From Klenkia sp. (GTDB lineage: Bacteria > Actinomycetota > Actinomycetes > Mycobacteriales > Geodermatophilaceae), in contig JAOPVM010000395.1 of the NCBI GenBank assembly GCA_025966215.1, positions 1-10,870 on the forward strand: a stretch of 10,870 nt of DNA, written 5' to 3'. The position numbers were made by a program, and so were the translations under genes. Of this stretch, positions 1-5,831 are shown one piece after another (the stretch's first letter is position 1; the number at the start of each line of letters is the position of its first letter). Under the pieces are notes generated by a model that did not search any database, was not told the DNA's origin, and was given only the letters and a program-made list of their open reading frames with translations.

Positions 1-668
1 GCGTTCATCGCGATGCCCCGCTGGGCGACCTCGAGCAGCAGGTGACCGAGCAGGAAGCTGGTGTAGGCCCGGTAGGCGACCACCGCCTGCACGCTGGTGA
101 ACCCGTGGGTGTGCAGCGCCCGCAGCAGCGACTCCACCCACTTGAGGCTGCGCAGCGGCGGCCGCACCCAGGGCGCCGCCGGCGGTCGGGTGGCCACCAG
201 CGGGAAGAGCGCCGGGTGGGCGAGGGCGATCCGCCGGACCCCGTGCGCCAGCCGCTGCAGGTAGTCCTGCCAGCCGAACCGCGGCTCGAGGAACACGTCC
301 CCGTCCGCGAAGAGCTCGTCGACCACGGCGTCGACGACGCCGTCGAGCAGGTCGTCCCGGCCGGGGACGTAGCGGTAGAGGCTCATCGCCTCCACCCCCA
401 GGGCGGTGCCCAGTCGCCGCATCGTCAGCGCCGGCAGGCCGTGGGAGTCGATGAAGGCGATGGCGCCGGAGATGATCCGCTCGCGGTCCAGCGGGATGCG
501 GGTGCCCAGGTCCGGGGGGCCCAGCGGGTCCTCGGCCGGGCGCAGTCCGCGGTTCTCGGGCAGGTCGGGGTCGTCCGGGTGGTCGGGGGCGTCGATGCCC
601 CCGTCGCCGACGGTGCCCACCTCGGTGCGGGGGACCTCGTCGGCCGCCTCGTCGGTGGTCGCGGACAC
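1..668 (-). CDS. TetR-family transcriptional regulator, C-terminus cut by the window edge
   Basis: A one-component repressor-type DNA-binding protein, of which 222 codons are visible; the 3' end lies outside the window. After an unusual N-terminal tail of about 58 residues, rich in Asp, Glu, Pro and Gly, comes a TetR helix-turn-helix at about residues 62-108 (RERIISGAIAFID, then TMRRLGTALGVEAMSLYRYV). The rest resembles the TetR_C_1 all-helical ligand domain of tetracycline-repressor-like proteins, with LFPLVATRPP and a GF...AYRAYTSFLLGHLLLE stretch. The start is the GTG at 668, because a strong purine-rich Shine-Dalgarno (GGAGGAGGA, bases 671-679 complement) sits just upstream. The gene is divergent from the methyltransferase, which could be its target, as is common for TetR genes, but no clear operator palindrome was found. 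The ligand cannot be inferred. The family call is firm; the tail is supported by start choice and codon use. Confidence 0.9.
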   Translation of the reverse strand, partial: MSATTDEAADEVPRTEVGTVGDGGIDAPDHPDDPDLPENRGLRPAEDPLGPPDLGTRIPLDRERIISGAIAFIDSHGLPALTMRRLGTALGVEAMSLYRYVPGRDDLLDGVVDAVVDELFADGDVFLEPRFGWQDYLQRLAHGVRRIALAHPALFPLVATRPPAAPWVRPPLRSLKWVESLLRALHTHGFTSVQAVVAYRAYTSFLLGHLLLEVAQRGIAMN

Positions 669-824
669 ACTCCTCCTCCGCCGGTCTGATCGGTTGACGC
701 CCCGGACTCTTGCACCGGGTCCACCCCGGGGCACGTCGAATCCCGAGTTCCCCCCGGACGGGTCGAGGGCGTCGCCTCACGGCGTGCACCCCGGCCGGCC
801 CGGGCCGCCGCCGATCGACGAGCA

Positions 825-1634
825 GTGCATCCTGCTGGCGTGGACACCTACACCCACGGGCACGCCGACTCCGTCCTGCAGTCCCACCGGTGGCGCACCG
901 CGGAGAACTCCGCCGGGTACCTGCTGCCGCACCTGCGCTCCGGGCTGGACGTGCTCGACGTCGGCTGCGGGCCCGGGACCATCACCGTCGACCTGGCCCG
1001 GCTGGTCGCCCCCGGTCGGGTCACCGGGCTGGACCTCTCCCCGGCCCCGCTGGACGAGGCCCGGGCGCTCGCTGCCGACCGGGGTGTCGACGTCGGCTTC
1101 GCGATCGGCGACGTCTACGCCCTGGACCTCCCCGACGACAGCGTGGACGTCGTGCACGCCCACCAGGTGCTGCAGCACCTCTCCGACCCGGTCGCCGCGC
1201 TCCGCGAGATGGTGCGGGTCTGCCGGCCCGGGGGAGTGGTCGCCGTGCGGGACGTCGACTACGCCGCCACCACCTGGTTCCCCGCCGACGACGGGCTGGA
1301 CCGCTGGCTCGCGCTCTACTCCCGGGTCGCCCGCAGCAACGACGCCGAACCCGACGCCGGACGACGGCTGCGCTCCTGGGCGCACGCCGCCGGGCTGCGC
1401 GACCACACCGCCACCACCTCGGCCTGGTGCTACGCCACCGACGCCGAGCGCGAGTGGTGGGGCACCTCGTGGGCCGGCCGCGCGACGGCGTCCGCGTTCG
1501 CCGAGCAGGCCGTGGCCCGCGGGCTGGCCACCCCGGCCGAGCTGGACGACGTCGCCACCGCCTGGCTGCGCTGGGCCGCTGCCGACGACGGCTGGCTCGC
1601 CCTGCTGCACGGCGAGCTGCTCATCCGGGTCTGA
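825..1634 (+). CDS. Class I SAM-dependent methyltransferase
   Basis: A soluble Rossmann-fold methyltransferase of the UbiE/Methyltransf_11/25 type, 269 aa. SAM-binding motif I, VLDVGCGPG, is at residues 43-51. The acidic ribose-binding strand (VTGLDLSP) follows near 66-73, then GDVYALDLPDDSVDVVHA and a VCRPGG turn, all in the order usual for the family. The C-terminal third, rich in Trp, probably forms the substrate lid. Substrate is unknown; small molecules such as quinone or lipid precursors are typical for the superfamily, but nothing here selects one. The start is uncertain. GTG 825 gives the longest form and GTG 840 would begin at VDTYTHGHAD, where related proteins often begin. Neither has a good ribosome binding site, so a leaderless message is possible. 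The stop is 3 bases from the convergent FUSC stop. Family call firm, role unknown. Confidence 0.88.
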   Translation: MHPAGVDTYTHGHADSVLQSHRWRTAENSAGYLLPHLRSGLDVLDVGCGPGTITVDLARLVAPGRVTGLDLSPAPLDEARALAADRGVDVGFAIGDVYALDLPDDSVDVVHAHQVLQHLSDPVAALREMVRVCRPGGVVAVRDVDYAATTWFPADDGLDRWLALYSRVARSNDAEPDAGRRLRSWAHAAGLRDHTATTSAWCYATDAEREWWGTSWAGRATASAFAEQAVARGLATPAELDDVATAWLRWAAADDGWLALLHGELLIRV

Positions 1635-1637
1635 GGC

Positions 1638-2741
1638 TCACGCCGCCTGCGGGTGCCGGACGTGCGCCTCGAGCGCCTGCAGCGACCGGCGGACCCCGAC
1701 GGTCACCGCGCCCAGGGCGAAGAAGCCCTCGTCGTCGGGGATCTCCGAGGCGCGCAGCAGGTGGGTCAGCCGGTCCAGCGCCCCCACCGCGGCGACGATG
1801 GCCGCGTCGCGTCGGTCCGGGTCCTCGCCGTCGTGGTACGGGGTGCGGACGACACCGGCCAGCCCCTCGAGCGCGTCGGCCAGCACCCAGCCGGTGCCGT
1901 CGTCCACCCGGTCCAGGCCGCGGCGGTGCGGCTGGAACTCCACCACGAGCGTGGTCAGGTCGTCGATCAGGACGGCGACCCGGTCCAGTGCACGGGACTG
2001 CTCCCGGATGCTGCCGGCCCGGCCCTGCCAGCGGTGCGCCCGCGGGTTGGCCCGCCGGGCCCGCTCCACCTGCTGCTCGTCCCGGCGCAGTCGGTCCAGC
2101 GCGGCGTCGAGCACCGCACCGCGCTGGTCCCAGTCGGCCGGGCTGGGCACCTGCCCGACCCGGAGGGCGACGGCGACGTCCTCGAGGTGGGAGGCCAGCA
2201 GTGCGCGGGTGACGGCGAGCTGCTCGACGGCCCGGGTGAGCAGCATCGGCGGGAAGAGCAGCGTGGTCACCGCGACCCCGACGGCGGCCCCGAGCAGGGT
2301 CAGCCCGCCGTAGCGGAGCACGTAGGACGCCGGGTCGTCGGTGCCCACGGTGATCATCAGGACCGCGGCGAAGCTGACCCAGCTGGCCTGCTCGCGCAGC
2401 AGCCGCCACTGCTCGACCACCACGGCGATCCCGACGATGAGGGCGATGGTCAGAGCGTTGGGCACCCCGCGGGTCAGCTCGTAGACCCCGACGGCCAGGC
2501 CGAAGCCCAGGAACATCGCGGCCACCGTCCGCCAGGCCGCCGAGACCGAGTCGGCCACCGTCGGGTGCACGGCGATGACCGCGCCGAGCGGGGCGTAGTA
2601 GGCGTGGTCGCTCAGCGTCGGCGGCAGCAGCAGGGCGATCTGCCAGGCCAGTCCCGCCGCCACCGCTGCCCTGATCCCACGCTGCACCCACGGTCGGCGC
2701 AGCAGGTCGACCGCCTGCCTCACCGGGACAGGATGCGGCAC
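1638..2741 (-). CDS. FUSC-family (aromatic acid exporter-like) membrane protein
   Basis: An integral membrane protein of 367 aa resembling the FUSC/ArAE group, whose studied members (fusaric acid resistance protein, AaeB) export aromatic acids. Six hydrophobic segments occupy roughly residues 25-41, 47-60, 72-89, 96-110, 118-133 and 143-165. They are followed by a cytoplasmic helical region of about 200 residues rich in Arg and Asp (for example the stretch around LDRLRRDEQQVERARRANPR). Many FUSC proteins have two membrane halves; this one has one, so it may act as an oligomer. The start is GTG 2741, but there is almost no spacing from the nearest GAGGGG, and GTG 2723 is a weaker alternative. 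The small gene ending at 2767 precedes it on the same strand with a 25-base gap, so they may be co-transcribed. Substrate unknown; family call good, function inferred. Confidence 0.82.
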   Translation of the reverse strand: MPHPVPVRQAVDLLRRPWVQRGIRAAVAAGLAWQIALLLPPTLSDHAYYAPLGAVIAVHPTVADSVSAAWRTVAAMFLGFGLAVGVYELTRGVPNALTIALIVGIAVVVEQWRLLREQASWVSFAAVLMITVGTDDPASYVLRYGGLTLLGAAVGVAVTTLLFPPMLLTRAVEQLAVTRALLASHLEDVAVALRVGQVPSPADWDQRGAVLDAALDRLRRDEQQVERARRANPRAHRWQGRAGSIREQSRALDRVAVLIDDLTTLVVEFQPHRRGLDRVDDGTGWVLADALEGLAGVVRTPYHDGEDPDRRDAAIVAAVGALDRLTHLLRASEIPDDEGFFALGAVTVGVRRSLQALEAHVRHPQAA

Positions 2742-2742
2742 C

Positions 2743-2760
2743 CCTCACGGCGCCGTGAGG
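2743..2760. promoter_or_regulatory. 18-bp perfect palindrome before the FUSC gene
   Basis: CCTCACGGCGCCGTGAGG reads the same on both strands and ends 2 bases upstream of the FUSC GTG start, in the 25-base gap after the small gene. It could be a repressor operator. It could also be an RNA hairpin (6-7 bp stem) that hides the GTGAGG sequence serving as ribosome binding site. A terminator for the upstream small gene is less likely, as no U-tract follows. The dyad itself is certain; its function is not. Confidence 0.5.
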
Positions 2761-2766
2761 CCGGGT

Positions 2767-3024
2767 TCAGCGGGCGGCGGCGGTCACTCCCGGCCGGTTC
2801 CTGCCGGGGGTGCGCGCGCTCAGGCGTCGAGCGGGTAGCCCGGTAGCCAGGTAGTCGGCCGGGGCCATGGTGGGCCGGCCGTCGCGGACGAGGCCGGCGG
2901 TGTGCGGGGCGGGGTTCGTGGCGTGCCCGGCCTCGTGCACGGTGCCGTCGTCGGCGCGCACGCAGACCGCCGGCTGACCCGGCTCGTCGTCCCGCGGGTG
3001 CACCGTGATCACGGTTTCGGTCAT
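2767..3024 (-). CDS. Small hypothetical protein (85 aa)
   Basis: An unrecognised small soluble protein. It starts MTETVITVHPRDDEPGQPAV, has no signal peptide or membrane segment, and contains one Cys. The first 64 or so codons have the strong G/C third-position bias of the neighbours. The last 20 (LPARRLSARTPGRNRPGVTAAAR) are Arg-rich with weaker bias (CTA, GCT, CGA codons), so the C-terminal tail may be a recent read-through extension. The ATG at 3024 has only a weak ribosome binding site. It lies after the hairpin that follows pstS and 25 bases before the FUSC gene on the same strand, so it may be the first gene of a two-gene unit with FUSC. No function can be assigned. The case for a real gene rests on codon bias and a protein-like N-terminal half. 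Confidence 0.5.
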   Translation of the reverse strand: MTETVITVHPRDDEPGQPAVCVRADDGTVHEAGHATNPAPHTAGLVRDGRPTMAPADYLATGLPARRLSARTPGRNRPGVTAAAR

Positions 3025-3059
3025 CGTCGTCGCCAGGTGACCGGGGGCGGGGACGCCGA

Positions 3060-3095
3060 CGGCCGGGGCCCACGACCGTGCGTGGACCCCGGCCG
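3060..3095 (-). terminator. Strong hairpin downstream of pstS
   Basis: An inverted repeat made of a 9-bp perfect outer stem (CGGCCGGGG at 3060-3068 with CCCCGGCCG at 3087-3095), one C/A mismatch, a 5-bp inner stem (CCACG/CGTGG) and a 6-base loop. It begins 30 bases past the pstS stop on the minus strand. No T-run follows, as in many high-GC actinobacterial terminators. It probably ends the pstS message and separates it from the small gene at 3024, though it could also shield the pstS 3' end. Confidence 0.7.
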
Positions 3096-3125
3096 CTGGG
3101 CCGTGCCGTTCTGCGCTGCGGTGGG

Positions 3126-4241
3126 TCAGCCGGCGTTGATCGCGTCGACGGCGGTCTGGCCCTCCTCGCGGAGGGTGTCGGAGATCGGGGCGGAGCCGGC
3201 GGCGTCGGCCGCGGCCTGCTGGCCGTCCTCGCTGATCACGTAGCCCATGAAGGCCTCGACGAGCTCGCCCTGCGCGGCGTCCTCGTAGTCGATGCAGCCG
3301 ATGTGGTAGCTGACCAGCACGATCGGGTACTCGCCGGACTCCTCGGTCTGCCGGTTGACCTCGATGGCGAAGTCGTACTCGCCGCGGCCCTCGACGTTCT
3401 CGGAGTTCTCGACCACGGCAGCGGCGGCCTCGGCGGACGGGGCGACGAACGCGTCCCCGACCCCGATGTCGGCCACGCCGAGATCGCCGGCCTGCGAGGC
3501 ATCGGCGTAGCCGATGGCGCCAGCGCCGGCCTCGACGGCGGAGATGACGCCCGAGGTGCCGTTGGCGGCCTCGCCGCCGGACAGCGGCCACTCGCCGTCG
3601 GCCTCGTCGGTCCACACGTCGGGGGCGGTCTGGCCGAGGTAGTCGGTGAAGTTCTCGGTGGTGCCCGAGTCGTCACCGCGGTGCACGGAGGTGATGGCGG
3701 TCGGGGGCAGCTCGGCGTCCGGGTTGTCCGCGGCGATCTCCGCGGCGTCCCAGGTGGTGATCGAGCCGGTGAAGATCCCGGCCAGCACGGTGGGGGAGAG
3801 GTTCAGGTCCTCGACGCCGTCGAGGTTGTAGACCACGGCGATCGGGGAGATGTAGTTCGGCAGCTCGAAGACCTCGCCGCCCCCGCACCGCTCCTGCGCC
3901 GCGGCCAGCTCGTCGTCGTCCAGGTAGGCGTCGGAACCGGCGAACGCGGTGCCGCCGTCGATGAACTGCTCACGACCGCCGCCGGAGCCGACCGGGTCGT
4001 AGTCGACCGTCACGTCGGGGGCGAGGGAGGTGAAGCCGGCGGCCCAGCCCTGCATGGCGGCCTGCTGGCTGGAGGCCCCGGCACCGACGAGCTCGCCGGA
4101 GAGGTCGGCGGAGGCGGAGTCGCTGCCGGCCGCGGTGCCGGAGCCGCCGCCCTCGTTCGAGGCGCCACAGGCGGACAGGGCCAGCGTGCTGACCAGGGCT
4201 GCGGACAGGGCCCAGGTGCGCGTGGTGGTGCTGAGCTTCAC
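3126..4241 (-). CDS. pstS: Phosphate ABC transporter substrate-binding lipoprotein PstS
   Basis: The lipid-anchored extracellular protein that captures inorganic phosphate and delivers it to the PstCAB importer; 371 aa, usual size. The N-terminus has a lipoprotein signal with lipobox LSAC; lipidation is predicted at Cys25, followed by a Gly/Ser/Asp-rich linker. The mature domain begins with GAGASS (53-58), the family's phosphate-contacting turn. GSGGGR (85-90), a GSD (102-104) and RGDDSGTT (about 188-195) are further anion-binding loops typical of PstS. The start is GTG 4241: it follows a GAGGT ribosome binding site at 5-base spacing and gives the usual Lys-containing signal (MKLSTTTRTW). The upstream in-frame ATG at 4253 has no binding site. 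No pstC, pstA or pstB follows, so the gene is transcribed alone. PHO-box-like repeats upstream suggest PhoR-PhoP control. Confidence 0.95.
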   Translation of the reverse strand: MKLSTTTRTWALSAALVSTLALSACGASNEGGGSGTAAGSDSASADLSGELVGAGASSQQAAMQGWAAGFTSLAPDVTVDYDPVGSGGGREQFIDGGTAFAGSDAYLDDDELAAAQERCGGGEVFELPNYISPIAVVYNLDGVEDLNLSPTVLAGIFTGSITTWDAAEIAADNPDAELPPTAITSVHRGDDSGTTENFTDYLGQTAPDVWTDEADGEWPLSGGEAANGTSGVISAVEAGAGAIGYADASQAGDLGVADIGVGDAFVAPSAEAAAAVVENSENVEGRGEYDFAIEVNRQTEESGEYPIVLVSYHIGCIDYEDAAQGELVEAFMGYVISEDGQQAAADAAGSAPISDTLREEGQTAVDAINAG

Positions 4242-4246
4242 GAGTG

Positions 4247-4251
4247 ACCTC
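4247..4251 (-). promoter_or_regulatory. pstS ribosome binding site that decides the start
   Basis: GAGGT on the minus strand lies 5 bases before GTG 4241. It overlaps the ATG at 4251-4253, which has no purine-rich sequence upstream. This makes the GTG the better start and removes four residues from the longest open frame. Confidence 0.7.
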
Positions 4252-4330
4252 ATTGTGTGTTCCGGGCTCGCAGGCCCGACGGGGACCGCCCGGGATCCCC
4301 CGGGTCGCTGTCGGGTGGAACGGTCCGGTC

Positions 4331-4374
4331 ACCCGGTGAGCGGGGGGGTGCCGTTCGGTGGACCAGCGGTGAAC
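4331..4374 (-). promoter_or_regulatory. PHO-box-like array (PhoP site) upstream of pstS
   Basis: Read on the minus strand toward pstS, four consecutive 11-base units begin GTTCACC (4374), GTCCACC (4363), GGCACCC (4352) and GCTCACC (4341). This matches the known actinobacterial PHO box, built of 11-nt direct repeats with core GTTCACC and bound by PhoP under phosphate starvation. The array is 90 to 133 bases before the pstS start, suitable for activation. The first, second and fourth units match well; the third is degraded. No convincing -10 hexamer was found downstream. Confidence 0.72.
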
Positions 4375-4390
4375 GAACGGTCAAGAAGCG

Positions 4391-4406
4391 GTCACGGATC
4401 CGTGAC
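4391..4406. promoter_or_regulatory. 16-bp perfect palindrome between the PHO-box arrays
   Basis: GTCACGGATCCGTGAC is a perfect dyad lying 16 bases from the minus-strand PHO array and 10 bases from the plus-strand one. The position suggests binding of a second, dimeric regulator at the pstS promoter region. A small hairpin beyond the end of the neighbouring gene at 4502 is an alternative. The regulator is unknown. Confidence 0.45.
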
Positions 4407-4416
4407 GCCGGCGCCT

Positions 4417-4449
4417 GCTCGCCCGCCGGTCACCTGCCGTTCACCTGCG
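4417..4449 (+). promoter_or_regulatory. Second PHO-box-like array, opposite orientation
   Basis: On the plus strand, three in-phase 11-base units begin GCTCGCC (4417), GGTCACC (4428) and GTTCACC (4439). The last two continue as CTGC and agree at nearly every position with the streptomycete PHO-box consensus. The array points away from pstS toward the 4805 gene, about 355 bases away, and lies just past the 3' end of the small gene at 4502. It probably adds PhoP binding to the pstS control region; a rightward phosphate-controlled transcript is the alternative. Confidence 0.68.
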
Positions 4450-4501
4450 GCGGGACCAGGGCCTCCGCCCCGCCCCGTCCCCGGCCGCCGGTTCGCCGTC
4501 C

Positions 4502-4705
4502 TCAGGCCTGCCGGCGCTGGGCGTCGGCCTGGGGCGCGGTGCTGAGGTGCTGCGCCAGACCGGGGGCGACCGCGTCGTCGTACCGGGCGGACCGCTCGTC
4601 CTCGACGTACGTCCGGCCCAGGCAGGCGCCGATCTCCTCGACGCCGAGCCCGCGGTGGAGCAGCACCTGCTGCAGCCGCGCGGGCTCGCCCACCGTGTGG
4701 CTCAC
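4502..4705 (-). CDS. Small hypothetical protein (67 aa)
   Basis: An unrecognised small protein starting at GTG 4705 (VSHTVGEPARLQQVLLHRG). The start is supported by a strong ribosome binding site: GGGAGGAGGGG on the minus strand, with GGAGG 7 bases from the GTG. The middle (LGVEEIGACLGRTYVED) looks like two short helices and could be mistaken for part of a helix-turn-helix, but it is too short to claim DNA binding. There are no membrane segments. The C-terminal 15 residues are Gln/Ala/Arg-rich and probably unstructured. It is divergent from the haloalkane dehalogenase gene, with 99 bases between starts, and upstream of pstS on the same strand. The 260-base gap holding the PHO boxes makes co-transcription with pstS unlikely to matter. 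Function unknown. Confidence 0.62.
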   Translation of the reverse strand: MSHTVGEPARLQQVLLHRGLGVEEIGACLGRTYVEDERSARYDDAVAPGLAQHLSTAPQADAQRRQA

Positions 4706-4804
4706 GGCCCCTCCTCCCTGACACCGCCGAGGCACCTGCCTGCCGCCGCGTCAGGGTCGACCCCAGAAAGCGCCCTTTCCGGGAAACGGTCGCAGGATCA
4801 CCCC

Positions 4805-5686
4805 ATGACCGTGTCTCCGGAGGACCGCTTCCCCCGCTCCCGCGTCAGCATCCGCGGCAAGGAGATGGCCTACGTCGACACCGGGTCCGGCGAGACGATC
4901 CTGTTCCTGCACGGCAACCCGACGTCGTCCTACCTGTGGCGCAACGTGATCCCGCACCTGACCGACCAGGGGCGGTGCGTCGCGCCCGACCTGATCGGCA
5001 TGGGCGAGTCGGACAAGCTGGACGATCCCGCCCGCGGCACCTACTCCTTCGCCACGCACGCCTCCTACCTCGAGGACCTGGTGGCCGAGCTGCAGCTCGG
5101 CGACCGGATCACCCTGGTGCTGCACGACTGGGGCTCGGCACTGGGGTTCGACTGGGCCTCCCGGCACCCCGACCGGGTGCGGGCGATCGCGTTCACCGAG
5201 GCGATCGTCAGCCCGCTGCTGTGGGCGGACTGGCCGCGGGCGGCCAAGGGGGTGTTCCAGGGCATGCGCTCGGACGCGGGGGAGTCCCTGGTGCTGGACC
5301 GCAACACCTTCGTCGAGCGGATCCTCCCGGCCTCGACCCTGCGCGGGCTCACCCCGCAGGCGCACGACCGGTACCGGCGACCCTTCCTGGAGCGGGAGGA
5401 CCGGTGGCCCACCCTGGAGTGGCCGCGGCAGATCCCGATCGAGCACGTCCCACCGGACGTGCACGACGTCGTGGACCACTACGGCCAGTGGCTGGCGCAC
5501 TCCGACGTCCCCAAGCTGTTCCTCGACGCCGACCCGGGCTCGATCCTCACCGGGCGCCTCCGGCACCTGGTGCGCCGCTGGCCGGCCCTCACCGAGGTCA
5601 CCGTGCCGGGGTCGCACGTCGTGCCCGAGGACTCCCCGCACGAGCTGGGGACGGCGATCGCCGACTGGCTGCGCACCCTGGACTGA
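4805..5686 (+). CDS. dhaA: Haloalkane dehalogenase (HLD-II, DhaA/LinB-like)
   Basis: An alpha/beta-hydrolase expected to cleave carbon-halogen bonds of haloalkanes with water, giving an alcohol and halide; cytoplasmic, no signal peptide. At 293 aa it has the length of classical DhaA. The catalytic pentad of subfamily II is visible. It comprises Asn38 in HGNPTSS and Trp109 (halide binding), nucleophile Asp108 in LHDWGSALGF, acid Glu132 in IAFTEAI, and His271 in PGSHVVPED. The cap domain spans about residues 140-220. The start is ATG 4805 with AGGA seven bases upstream; the frame is open further upstream, but that part overlaps the opposite-strand small gene and lacks protein-like sequence. The gene stands alone, followed by a GC-rich hairpin. 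Physiological substrate is unknown; the enzyme class is well supported by residues, the symbol only by resemblance. Confidence 0.92.
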   Translation: MTVSPEDRFPRSRVSIRGKEMAYVDTGSGETILFLHGNPTSSYLWRNVIPHLTDQGRCVAPDLIGMGESDKLDDPARGTYSFATHASYLEDLVAELQLGDRITLVLHDWGSALGFDWASRHPDRVRAIAFTEAIVSPLLWADWPRAAKGVFQGMRSDAGESLVLDRNTFVERILPASTLRGLTPQAHDRYRRPFLEREDRWPTLEWPRQIPIEHVPPDVHDVVDHYGQWLAHSDVPKLFLDADPGSILTGRLRHLVRRWPALTEVTVPGSHVVPEDSPHELGTAIADWLRTLD

Positions 5687-5708
5687 CCCGCGCCGGCCCG
5701 GCCGCGGG
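5687..5708 (+). terminator. GC hairpin after the haloalkane dehalogenase gene
   Basis: CCCGCG (5687-5692) and CGCGGG (5703-5708) form a 6-bp perfect stem around a 10-base loop, starting at the first base after the stop codon. No T-run follows. It is plausible as a terminator by position, but chance GC repeats are common in this genome. Confidence 0.4.
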
Positions 5709-5801
5709 CGGGGCTGCAGGGTCGGGTCGGGGAGCGCCGGGCAGGAGTCCGCCGTCACCGGTGCCCGATCGGTCGGGCTGGTGAGCCACCCCCGCACGCC
5801 G

Positions 5802-5831
5802 CTGAGCCGATGATCAAGGCAGGGGGCTCAG
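5802..5831 (-). terminator. Possible weak terminator at the end of the 5828 gene
   Basis: CTGAGCC (5802-5808) pairs with GGCTCAG (5825-5831) around a 16-base loop containing TGATCA, and the right arm includes the stop codon of the minus-strand gene. Seven perfect pairs at a gene end suggest a terminator, but the loop is long and there is no T-run. Confidence 0.3.

Noticed and set aside
694..722. TTGACG as a -35 for the methyltransferase gene
   Set aside because: No acceptable -10 hexamer 16-19 bases downstream (GGGTCC and neighbours), and it is over 100 bases from the start.
406..2313. Very long plus-strand open frame (635 codons)
   Set aside because: It is antisense to the TetR and FUSC genes and overlaps the methyltransferase in another frame; its product is low-complexity Pro/Ser/Arg/Thr, typical of frames left open by high GC.
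3078..4247. Plus-strand open frame opposite pstS (389 codons)
   Set aside because: Gly/Val/Asp-rich translation without domain features; the minus strand clearly encodes PstS.
4379..4384. TTGACC on the minus strand as a pstS -35
   Set aside because: The sequence 17 bases on is CCACCG, part of the PHO array, so no -10 matches.
4776..4786. TTTCC-G-GGAAA inverted repeat upstream of the haloalkane dehalogenase gene
   Set aside because: Only five bases per arm and no promoter elements in register; too weak to call an operator.
4547..4804. Upstream extension of the haloalkane dehalogenase frame
   Set aside because: It is antisense to the 67-aa gene and not protein-like; ATG 4805 gives the family's normal length and start.
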